Of a stretch of DNA of 64,000 nt, positions 56,901-64,000 are shown piece by piece. Position numbers and translations under genes: made by a program. Positions within the stretch are counted from its first letter, which is position 1. Every line of letters starts with the position of its first letter. The notes under the pieces are model-generated. The model ran no database searches. It saw only the letters and a program-made list of their open reading frames with translations, and had not been told where the DNA came from. The stretch is from Gammaproteobacteria bacterium (GTDB lineage Bacteria > Pseudomonadota > Gammaproteobacteria > Pseudomonadales > Azotimanducaceae): the NCBI GenBank assembly GCA_009840305.1, contig VXNY01000024.1:124001-188000 (forward strand), read 5' to 3'.

Positions 56901-57430
56901 CTGATTCTTCCAGAATTTTTTTAGATGAATATGATCAGGGGCTTCGCGTGGAGACCTATCCGCAATTCGGGGAATGGAATAGACTGTATGACTCGTCGAG
57001 CTATGGACGCTATCGTCGAACTTATGCCCGAATTGCTCGTGGCTACCAGACTTCGGCGGCACGGTTTCAGGCAAGTCTACCACACAAAGGACAATGGAAG
57101 CTGGAGTTCTACGTACCCAAACCAGTCTTTCGAGAGAGAGGCTACGGTGAAAGCTTTGACGGTTTTGGTAGAAGCCTCGGCGGTCGGGTTCGGCACCGTC
57201 GTGCGGATTCAAATTCTCCCGACGAACATTACACCCTGCACATTCGAAATGGTAATTCTGACCGGACTGAAACTTTTGACATAGGGAACGCCAAACTTGG
57301 TTGGAACGAGGTTGGACAGTTTGAGATCGGATCAACCGAAGTTGAAGTATTACTCAGTGATTGGGCCGGGCACCAAGACATTATGGTTCATGCTGATGCA
57401 ATCCGTTGGATCCCTGTCGAACTTGATTGA
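53954..57430 (+). CDS. ABC-2 permease/M1-like/golvesin-like fusion, array copy 3
   Basis: This 1158-residue member founds the second subfamily. The N-terminus is MLNRRKLWTLAAAEMRSCRR, and I choose the ATG at 53954 rather than a TTG two codons earlier, because copies 4 and 5 also begin MLN; the ribosome site GAAGGAGA lies at 53936-53943. The permease loop reads IRARDVQNRISDVIDTLPMAN. The YGGGWRMDTVLQPPGMM block is near residue 584 and NFVSHQLSVTERGGTVLQYL near 658, with no HExxH. Unlike copies 1-2, the region near 870-900 has an inserted Trp-rich loop (AKEERFDHWGYEETTN). The golvesin-like domain begins at IVDDLDPDFSIV near 957. Confidence 0.78.
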   Translation: MLNRRKLWTLAAAEMRSCRRLVRTWVFIVVALLFCAGWYIDALEFQWPSPPGSFFSDSDVTARYTISTLMNGFVAIFSIGIIFLAFDIRARDVQNRISDVIDTLPMANIEIIIGRLAGIYLLLFIPCLVFLALLTGYESISGMFESRFRLGIQPLSVMSLVAWNLIPNVLFYGALVVCLSVLVRFRLLAAILAIGALIGFFWINNFIPVRFQEGFAQFLGSTIVPSDLAPTFFSTAILVNRCGLLFVSVALILFTASMLQRTEPRRILNSTLGVAAVSIATIVYFSLFAAILNIENRKEEWVKTHQQHSPSSFPDVHHLEGTVELRPGNNISLDVTLEVTKPTANPTDSVIFSLNPGYTLQKLFINGVETKNHSFENGLLKVPSDLLSDGSSKMKLQAKGKPDERFAYLDQARDFLKLPHKSVRQLGLKNFIFDRDFVALMPGVFWYPISGSAMGRDQFETRPIDVFTTDLRVTVPRQWQVATVGERREVENQKRTTVQFKSEAPVPELALIASDFDQRGNTIEGVGFEVLFNKKHLHNLDTLTLVYDQIQEWIAERIKNARAISLDYPYKAFYIVEVPSNLRIYGGGWRMDTVLQPPGMMLIRESSFPTEEFKHVIAGVQNWGWRSEEDLDNYVFGELLRYFSNDLQGGSPFAGIARNFVSHQLSVTERGGTVLQYLLDQLSNQLITQTESSSSIPLTEYATWISYLGIEQTTDYRTTTRATEIRERIATLPSTWELMDRVALVDLDFNTNPKSSYRVLLTKGYVLAKSMIAHFGPKKIGAFLERLLTNFREQSLTIEDFLRVATEVGLDFEEWVLPWLEDTVLPGYTVEPASVSKIKSTEFQDVEYQTTFILHNAEPIPGFVRVIWSAKEERFDHWGYEETTNSDPIYIPAHDSKRISITSGKPVTWIWIHPFLAHNRAQFEVLVPEFDEDTIPDSTAFPFVSEVDWQPTDTGTIIVDDLDPDFSIVTQDGELVDYSITNTDSSRIFLDEYDQGLRVETYPQFGEWNRLYDSSSYGRYRRTYARIARGYQTSAARFQASLPHKGQWKLEFYVPKPVFRERGYGESFDGFGRSLGGRVRHRRADSNSPDEHYTLHIRNGNSDRTETFDIGNAKLGWNEVGQFEIGSTEVEVLLSDWAGHQDIMVHADAIRWIPVELD

Positions 57431-57457
57431 TCCTAGTGTTATAGCGTTGAACATCTA

Positions 57458-60400
57458 ATGTTGAATGTCCAAACACTCTGGAACGTAGCTGTAGCTGAGA
57501 TCCGTTCATGCTGTCGCCTGGTACGGACTTGGGTTTTCCTTGCAGCTGCGCTTCTGTTTTGTACCTGGTGGTATATGAACGGGTTTGTCTCAATTTTCTC
57601 AATTGGGATCATTTTATTAGCCTTCGACATCCGCGTACGCGACATTCACAATCGTTATTCTGATGTGGTAGCTTCGCACACTGCTTCCGATGTAGAAATC
57701 ATTTTTGGACGCATTGCTGGAATACTTCTACTTGTAATGATTCTCAGCTCGGTCGTGTTCCTGTCAATCACAGGCGGCCATGTGATAGCTTCCATACTAT
57801 CTGAAACAGAATTCCGCTTGGGCATACAACCACTGGCGGTAATGTCCATCATTGCATGGAGCTTAATTCCAAATCTAATTTTCTTTAGTGCTTTAGTCGC
57901 GTGCCTAGTGGCTCTGGTACGAATTCGATCTCTGGTTGCGGTTATTGCGCTTGGTGTACTTCTCCTACTATTTTGGATAGAGACTCAGATTCCCGTGAGA
58001 CTTCAAGAAAGCCTATCGCAGTTTCCTGGTAATACTCTGGTAACTTCAGATCTCACACCACTTTTTGTTACACCTGCAATCATCGGGAACTCGCTTGTAA
58101 TGTTATTTGTTTCAAGTGCACTACTTTTCTTCTCGGCAAGTATCCTGACAAGAGCCAAGCGAGAACGAGTATTCAATGTAGTATCGGGCGTATCGGCCAT
58201 CGGTGTGGCTTCCCTCTTAGTGTTTGTATTGATAGGTATGGTTTATAGCACCGAAAACCTTAAAGAGGAATGGGCAATCGAACATCGACAGTATGATCCG
58301 GCCTCATTCCCTGATGTTCAAGACATAACAGGGAACGTCGAGCTCCTTCCTGGACGCAAAATTATTTTGGATGTCACATTATCCGTTCATCCATCTAGAG
58401 AGCGCAGTACAGATTCGGTCGTATTCTCTTTGAATCCTGGTTACACAATTCAAAGTGTATATATAGACGGTGAACTGACCACCAAATTCAACTTTGAAGC
58501 TGGAATATTGGAACTGCCGTCTGACTTATTGCCGAAATTCTCACATGAAATTCGGGTACAGGCCGAGGGGAAGCCAGATGACCGTTTCGCTTATCTCGAT
58601 CAAGCTAGAGACCTCCTAACACTCCCTGATGTGGCAGTTCGACACTTAGGTTTAAAAAACTCTATTTTTCACAAAGACTTTATTGCACTCATGCCGAGTA
58701 TAGCGTGGTATCCGATTGCCGGAACAACAACAGCTCGAGACAGTCTAGAATCGCGGCCTCAAGATTTATTCACGACTGACCTGACAGTTACTGTACCCCT
58801 AGAGTGGCAAGTGGCGACGGTTGGCAAACGTACAGCCTTAGTTCAACAACAACGGAATCAATTCCGGTTTAGAAGCGGGGCACCTGTCCCGGAACTCGCG
58901 TTAGTGGCTAGCGAGTTCGATCAGCGAGTCACAACAATCGAAGGTGTGGAATTTGAAGTTCTGTTCAACAAAAATCACCGTCAGAACTTAGAGGCTCTAG
59001 CACCATTTAGCGGTCGGTTGCAGGAATGGGTCGCGGAAAAAATCAGAAACGCTAGAGCAGCATCTATGGTTTATCCCTATGAAGTGCTCTATGTCGTCGA
59101 AGTGCCGAGCACCTTACGGATATATGGCGGAGGCTGGCGCATGGATACGGTACTGCAACCTCCAGGAATGATGTTAGTTCGAGAACCAGTTCTCCCAAGC
59201 AGAACAGTCGAATATGCCCTAGCCGTAGAACGTGCAAATCAGCGGAACTCGAAGGAAGAACAGGACGACCGAGTGTTTCTGAGGCTTCTGGGATATTTCG
59301 GCAATGACATGCATGGTGGTAGCCCCTTTGTTGGATTTGACCGAAACTTCGTATCGCATCAAGTATCGGCAACCCATAGAGGTGCGACGGTGTTGCAGTA
59401 TTTAGTGGAACAAATATCGAATCAACTAATCACGCAAATGGAAAGTTTGTCAGTCATATCAGTACAGGAATTTGGCACCGAGCTACCCTGGATCTCGATG
59501 GGTCGAACGCCAGACTCCCACTGGGGAAGAACTATGCAGGGTACTTACATGCGACAGAATATAGCAGGTATACCGTCAACCTGGAAAGCAATGGATCAGC
59601 TCGCGTTATTCGATCTGGATTTCACTGGAAATCCGATCCAGTCTTATCGAGTTCTGTTAACTAAAGGACATGCCATCGCCAAATCTATGATCGCTTACTA
59701 CGGCGAAGAACGGATCGGAGAGTTTTTGAGTCATCTACTGGCCCGGTATCGTGGGCAAAGTTTCACTGTAGCCGACTTCCTAAACATAGCTTCCGAAGTC
59801 GGCTTAGACTTCAACGAATGGGTACTGTCGGCACTTGAAGACACGATCTTACCAGGATTTGTTGTTGAATCAGCCACTGTTTCGACACTTGAGTCGCTAG
59901 AAGCCCGTGGTACCCAATACCAGACAACTTTTGTCGTCTACAACACGGAACCCATGCCTGGACTCATTCACGTATATTGGACAGCCCAAAAAGACGGAGC
60001 CGTGTATTGGGCTCGAGACGACCTCTCCCGTTCAGACCCAGTCTTTATCGCTGGTCATCAAGCCAAGAGATTTGCCTTCCGCTCAGCGACTCCCTTAAAA
60101 GGGGTCTGGATCAAGCCATTCCTCGCATACAACCGCGATGCATTTGAAGTGCAGTTACCCACAAATGACGAATATACCGATATAACGAGTCTAGCATTAC
60201 CATTTGTTGCGGATGTCGAATGGCGACCGCGAAAGGCAGCGGCGATCGTCGTCGATGATCTCGATGCCAATTTTAGCATCGTCAAGCGGGACATTAATAC
60301 TGGATACTTCGTTCATACCAGAAGCCCTTCGAAGTCCTCCAACACCAACACGGTATACATACAGGGACTTCCGGTTGGTCCGGATTTGCGTGGCTTCAAT

Positions 60401-60853
60401 ATATGGCATAGAGAGTTTGAGCCTTCAGGTTTCGGTGGGTATCTTCGGACCTTTTCAATCATTGGTCGAGGAGATCAAAATACTGCCGCTCGATTTAAGG
60501 TCAATCTTCCTCACGACGGACGTTGGAGCTTGGAATACTATGTGCCTCGCGACGCTCTTAGTGGGACCATGTACACGGTTCCAACGTTTTTCGATTATGA
60601 TTGGTATCGTACCCGTCCAGCTGACCCAAATGCTCCCGAAGAACACTACGCCTTAACAATAAGAGATGGTCACACTGTATGGGACAAAAAATTTGACATT
60701 GCGAACGCCAACATTGGTTGGAACGATGTCGGAGAGTTTGAACTCAGTTCCACCGAAGTCGAAGTGTTAGTAAACAATTGGTCCGGTCACGAAGATGTCC
60801 TGGTTTATGCTGATGCTATTCGTTGGACTCCAAAAAACCAGAATGTTCCTTAA
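57458..60853 (+). CDS. ABC-2 permease/M1-like/golvesin-like fusion, array copy 4 (N-terminal deletion)
   Basis: This 1131-residue member is most like copies 3 and 5 but lacks about 30 residues between the first and second membrane segments: copy 3 has a periplasmic loop with a PSPPGSFF stretch, while copy 4 joins ALLFCTWWYMNG directly to the second helix. The frame is otherwise intact, so the deletion was in frame. YGGGWRMDTVLQPPGMM is near residue 555, and NFVSHQVSATHRGATVLQYL near 629, without HExxH. VVDDLDANFSIVKRD near 931 starts the golvesin-like domain, with Asn replacing the usual Gly/Asp. The ATG has no strong ribosome site, so translation probably depends on coupling from copy 3, whose stop lies 27 bases before. 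Confidence 0.78.
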   Translation: MLNVQTLWNVAVAEIRSCCRLVRTWVFLAAALLFCTWWYMNGFVSIFSIGIILLAFDIRVRDIHNRYSDVVASHTASDVEIIFGRIAGILLLVMILSSVVFLSITGGHVIASILSETEFRLGIQPLAVMSIIAWSLIPNLIFFSALVACLVALVRIRSLVAVIALGVLLLLFWIETQIPVRLQESLSQFPGNTLVTSDLTPLFVTPAIIGNSLVMLFVSSALLFFSASILTRAKRERVFNVVSGVSAIGVASLLVFVLIGMVYSTENLKEEWAIEHRQYDPASFPDVQDITGNVELLPGRKIILDVTLSVHPSRERSTDSVVFSLNPGYTIQSVYIDGELTTKFNFEAGILELPSDLLPKFSHEIRVQAEGKPDDRFAYLDQARDLLTLPDVAVRHLGLKNSIFHKDFIALMPSIAWYPIAGTTTARDSLESRPQDLFTTDLTVTVPLEWQVATVGKRTALVQQQRNQFRFRSGAPVPELALVASEFDQRVTTIEGVEFEVLFNKNHRQNLEALAPFSGRLQEWVAEKIRNARAASMVYPYEVLYVVEVPSTLRIYGGGWRMDTVLQPPGMMLVREPVLPSRTVEYALAVERANQRNSKEEQDDRVFLRLLGYFGNDMHGGSPFVGFDRNFVSHQVSATHRGATVLQYLVEQISNQLITQMESLSVISVQEFGTELPWISMGRTPDSHWGRTMQGTYMRQNIAGIPSTWKAMDQLALFDLDFTGNPIQSYRVLLTKGHAIAKSMIAYYGEERIGEFLSHLLARYRGQSFTVADFLNIASEVGLDFNEWVLSALEDTILPGFVVESATVSTLESLEARGTQYQTTFVVYNTEPMPGLIHVYWTAQKDGAVYWARDDLSRSDPVFIAGHQAKRFAFRSATPLKGVWIKPFLAYNRDAFEVQLPTNDEYTDITSLALPFVADVEWRPRKAAAIVVDDLDANFSIVKRDINTGYFVHTRSPSKSSNTNTVYIQGLPVGPDLRGFNIWHREFEPSGFGGYLRTFSIIGRGDQNTAARFKVNLPHDGRWSLEYYVPRDALSGTMYTVPTFFDYDWYRTRPADPNAPEEHYALTIRDGHTVWDKKFDIANANIGWNDVGEFELSSTEVEVLVNNWSGHEDVLVYADAIRWTPKNQNVP

Positions 60854-60873
60854 CCTCTGAACACATTAATCAA

Positions 60874-63800
60874 ATGTTGAACATACACACACTTTGGACT
60901 CTCGCGGTCGCGGAAATGCGCACCTGTCGTCGGATGATCCGAACCTGGGTTTTCATCGCGGTTACTTTTTTTGTGTGTATTTGGGGATATTGGGACATTG
61001 TTGATGTTATTGGTTGGCCGGGTCCACCGCGATATTGGCTCGATCAAATGACAGAACGCTACACGATCTCGACAACGATGAATGTATTTGTCGCAATTTT
61101 CTCTATCGGGATGTTATTCCTTATGTTCGACGCGCGAATACGCGATGATCGGAATCGCATGTCGGATGTCATCGATTCACTTCCTGCGTCAAATATCGAA
61201 ATCCTCATAGGGCGACTCTCTGGAGTCTTAATTTTTTTCTTATTCTTCTGTTTACTTTTTCTCGGCCTCCTGACCGGTTATGAAATAGTTGTAGAGCGCG
61301 TTGGATCACGTTTCCACCTAGGAATACCTCCAATTTCAGTCTTGTCATTCATTACTTGGAACCTAATTCCAAATTTGATTTTCTTTGGTGCCTTGGTCGC
61401 ATGTCTTGTTTCCTTAGTACGTTTTCGTATATTGGTCGCGGCAATCGCACTCGGCTTAATCTACGGATTCAATTGGATCGAAGACTACATTCCGATACGT
61501 TTTCAGGAAAGTTTGTCATTGTTCGGTGGTAGTGCTCAAGTTCCCTCGGATCTCGCACCTGCATTTGTTTCACCGGCAATTATTGGAAACAAGTGCGCAA
61601 TTTTGTTCGTATCAATTGCTCTGCTCCTTTTCGCGGCATGCATGTTCCCAAGAATTGACGAACTACAAAGAAAGTCCACTATATTTGGCATCGTCGCTTC
61701 AGCTACCGCTGTTTTCATTTTTTGGGGATTAATCACCTCAGTACCCGGTACAGAACACCGCCAAGAAGCATGGGTTATTGAACACCGGCAACTCGACCCC
61801 TCCTCGTTCCCTGACGTGCAACATTTAGAAGGAACGATTGACCTCCGACCAGGTCGGAAAATCACTTTGGATGTCACCCTTAGCGTTCATAAACCCACGC
61901 TGAATACCACAGATTCGGTGATACTTTCTCTCAATCCAGGCTACAAAATCCAACAGCTTTTCGTTGACGGTGAAGAGACTACAGCGCACAGTTTTAACGA
62001 TGGGATTTTGAAGCTACCAAACGACCTACTACCAGATTTGTCTCATGACATTCGAGTTCGGGCTTCTGGAAAACTAGATGACCGTTTCGCCTATCTAGAT
62101 CAAGAGCAAGATTTTCAAAAGTTTCCTAATCGCGCTGCCCGGCAATTAGGACTAAGAAACCACATTTTTCATCGTGACTATGTTGCACTCATGCCAGGTT
62201 TGATCTGGTATCCAATCTCTGGTTCGGTTGTTGATCGCGATGAGCCTGAATTTCAGAAAAGGGATCTGTTTACCTCAAACCTAAGAATTAACGTCCCTCG
62301 AAATTGGCAGGTAGCTACCGTCGGGAAGCGCGAAGTTGATGAGAGTCAGCAACGAACATCCTACCAATTTGAAAGCGACGCGCCAGTCCCCGAAATTGCA
62401 TTGCTCGCTAGCGAATTCGATCAAAGAGCCACAACCGTTGAAGGTGTCGAGTTTGAAATCTTGTTCAGCAATAAGCATCTACAAAACTTAGAAGCCCTTT
62501 CACCTTTGACCGACTTAATCAACCAGTGGGTTGCAGAACGAATCAGTAACGCTCACGCCGCTTCTCTAATCTATCCCTACAAAGCGTTCTATGTCGTCGA
62601 AATTCCCAGTAACTTAAGAATATATGGTGGCGGATGGCGCATGGATACAGTATTACAACCTCCTGGGATGATGCTGATTCGAGAATCAAATTTTCCAACG
62701 GAACGATTTAAAGAAGTAGTAGCCCGAGAACGCAGTTATGGATGGTACTCAAAGGATGAACAGGACGAACGGATATTCGATTACTTGCTTAAGTACTTCC
62801 GAGACGATGGTCACGGTGGTAGCCCCTTTGTCGGCTTTGCCCGAAATTTTGTGTCGCATCAAGTTTCCGCAACTGGTCGAGGCGCTACCGTGCTTCAATA
62901 TCTGCTGGAGCAATTATCGAACCAATTGACTACAAAAACCGATAGTTATTCGATCATAACCTTAGCGGAATTCGGTACCTCTATCGCTAGTGTTGACTGG
63001 AGTCAAACACCTGAGGATGACTTCAATAGCTGGGCATTTCAGACTCGCGCTAAACTCGCAGCAATACCGTCAACATGGAAAGTAATAAATCAAACCGCGT
63101 TGTTTGATCTCGATTTCAGTACGGAGCCGATTCCTTCCCATCGAACTCTGCTTGTGAAGGGTCGAGCCCTTGCAAGATCTATGATCGATCACTACGGAGC
63201 AGACAAGATTGGATCATTCTTGGACCAACTGGTTCACGATCATCGGGCACATGGTTTCACGGTCGCAGAATTTATGGATGTAGCTTCCGATATCGGATTA
63301 GATTTGAATGAATGGGTAATCTCCTGGCTCGAAGACACCGCGTTACCTGGATATATAACAACTACTCCGTCGGTATCGAAATTAGAGGAACAGTCGGAAG
63401 ACAGCAACAACTATCAAACTAGTTTCATCCTACACAACGCAGAACCGATGGCTGGACTCGTTCGCATATTTTGGGAAGATCGTAGAGGACCTGAGGAAAA
63501 TGAATTCCGCCGCGGTTGGCCGAGAGGAGCGTATTTCGATTCTGGACCACTATTCCTTAAGGGTTTTCAGTCCAAAAAGATTGCGATTTCCTCCGTACAT
63601 CCTCTAGGTGGTATCTGGATCGAACCGTACCTTTCACATAACCGAGCTGTGTTCGAGGTACTCGTACCGCCAGCTGCTGATAGCATCGTCACAGAAATTC
63701 CGGTCGTTCCGATCGCAACCGATGACGATTGGCAGCCGCCAGTGACTGACGTTGTTATTGTCGACGATCTCGATCCCAATTTTAGAATTGTCAAACGAAC

Positions 63801-64000
63801 TGACGAATCACAGGTTTTTTCGGTATCTAAGACACTTGATCCACCACTCTATTCCGGCCAAGAATATGACCAAGGACTTTTACTGAGTTCGGGGATCCGG
63901 TTCGGTGTTTGGTGTCGGTTGTATGATTCCTCGTACTATGGTTTGTATCGGCGAACTGCCGTGCCTATCGTTAAAGGAGACCAAAACTCCGCAGCTCGAT
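60874..64000 (+). CDS. ABC-2 permease/M1-like/golvesin-like fusion, array copy 5 (3' truncated by window)
   Basis: The frame opens at ATG 60874 (MLNIHTLWTLAVAEMRTCRR), 20 bases after copy 4, and remains open for 1042 codons to the right edge of the window. The permease loop is ARIRDDRNRMSDVIDSLP, where Asp-Asp-Arg replaces the usual Asp-Val-Gln. YGGGWRMDTVLQPPGMM is near residue 583, NFVSHQVSATGRGATVLQYL near 657 with no HExxH, and VDDLDPNFRIVKRT near 961. A Tyr-Trp-rich insert precedes the M1-like C-terminal part, and the Trp-rich loop of the second subfamily is present (WEDRRGPEENEFRRGWPRG). The last visible residues (YRRTAVPIVKGDQNSAAR) are the middle of the golvesin-like domain. More array copies may follow outside the window. 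Confidence 0.78.
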   Translation, partial: MLNIHTLWTLAVAEMRTCRRMIRTWVFIAVTFFVCIWGYWDIVDVIGWPGPPRYWLDQMTERYTISTTMNVFVAIFSIGMLFLMFDARIRDDRNRMSDVIDSLPASNIEILIGRLSGVLIFFLFFCLLFLGLLTGYEIVVERVGSRFHLGIPPISVLSFITWNLIPNLIFFGALVACLVSLVRFRILVAAIALGLIYGFNWIEDYIPIRFQESLSLFGGSAQVPSDLAPAFVSPAIIGNKCAILFVSIALLLFAACMFPRIDELQRKSTIFGIVASATAVFIFWGLITSVPGTEHRQEAWVIEHRQLDPSSFPDVQHLEGTIDLRPGRKITLDVTLSVHKPTLNTTDSVILSLNPGYKIQQLFVDGEETTAHSFNDGILKLPNDLLPDLSHDIRVRASGKLDDRFAYLDQEQDFQKFPNRAARQLGLRNHIFHRDYVALMPGLIWYPISGSVVDRDEPEFQKRDLFTSNLRINVPRNWQVATVGKREVDESQQRTSYQFESDAPVPEIALLASEFDQRATTVEGVEFEILFSNKHLQNLEALSPLTDLINQWVAERISNAHAASLIYPYKAFYVVEIPSNLRIYGGGWRMDTVLQPPGMMLIRESNFPTERFKEVVARERSYGWYSKDEQDERIFDYLLKYFRDDGHGGSPFVGFARNFVSHQVSATGRGATVLQYLLEQLSNQLTTKTDSYSIITLAEFGTSIASVDWSQTPEDDFNSWAFQTRAKLAAIPSTWKVINQTALFDLDFSTEPIPSHRTLLVKGRALARSMIDHYGADKIGSFLDQLVHDHRAHGFTVAEFMDVASDIGLDLNEWVISWLEDTALPGYITTTPSVSKLEEQSEDSNNYQTSFILHNAEPMAGLVRIFWEDRRGPEENEFRRGWPRGAYFDSGPLFLKGFQSKKIAISSVHPLGGIWIEPYLSHNRAVFEVLVPPAADSIVTEIPVVPIATDDDWQPPVTDVVIVDDLDPNFRIVKRTDESQVFSVSKTLDPPLYSGQEYDQGLLLSSGIRFGVWCRLYDSSYYGLYRRTAVPIVKGDQNSAAR

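Overview
The window looks like chromosomal DNA of a gammaproteobacterium with moderate G+C, probably free-living and aerobic. The main evidence is the block phoH/ybeZ-ybeY-corC-lnt next to leuS-lptE-holA, an order typical of that class. It is supported by an LPS-assembly lipoprotein, two TonB-dependent receptors, creD, a DUF1820 gene and a cbb3 oxidase operon. I saw no rRNA, tRNA, CRISPR array or insertion sequence. The species cannot be named from this sequence.

Layout. 1-2122: the 3' part of a TonB-dependent receptor and its terminator. 2271-6953 (minus): a small membrane protein, a PhoD-like phosphoesterase and a CobT/CobS-type vWA/AAA+ pair with no CobN nearby. 7686-11972 (minus): two tandem paralogous membrane-anchored helical-repeat proteins and a small membrane protein. 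12765-13578 (plus): a secreted barrel-like protein behind a palindromic promoter region. 14236-22963 (minus): the housekeeping block holA, lptE, leuS, then lnt, corC, ybeY, phoH. 23218-30181 (plus): a large ABC-2 permease/M1-like fusion, a ParB-domain protein of the integrative-element type, creD and DUF1820. 30315-32492 (minus): a lipoprotein S9 oligopeptidase. 32919-38626 (plus): an Anbu proteasome-like peptidase, a single-domain cereblon-like (CULT) protein, a HAD hydrolase, a Yip1 protein and ccoNOQP (the 47-codon ccoQ is short but clear). 38693-44287 (minus): a second TonB receptor, a VanY-type carboxypeptidase, a glycosyltransferase and an LpxH-like metallophosphatase. 44560-46566 (plus): a COG0720 pterin enzyme, an SDR and a YhhQ-type transporter.

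46745 to the right edge is the most striking region. Five very large paralogous genes (about 1130-1160 codons, the fifth cut by the window edge) lie head to tail, and a sixth, divergent copy sits alone at 23218. Each encodes an ABC-2-like permease domain of about seven membrane segments, a large extracytoplasmic domain resembling M1 aminopeptidase but without HExxH, and (in all six, partly in the truncated one) a C-terminal golvesin-like beta domain starting at a conserved VDDLDxxF motif. The array splits into two subfamilies (copies 1-2 and 3-5). Copies 1 and 2 also share a duplicated noncoding leader. No ABC ATPase gene is visible in the window.

The second highlight is Anbu-CULT-HAD. A bacterial proteasome-like peptidase is followed 50 bp later by a bacterial cereblon homologue with an intact tri-tryptophan pocket and zinc cysteines. 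This raises the possibility of a recognition module feeding a peptidase, which is inference only. All family assignments were made by reading motifs; no database search or computation was run.
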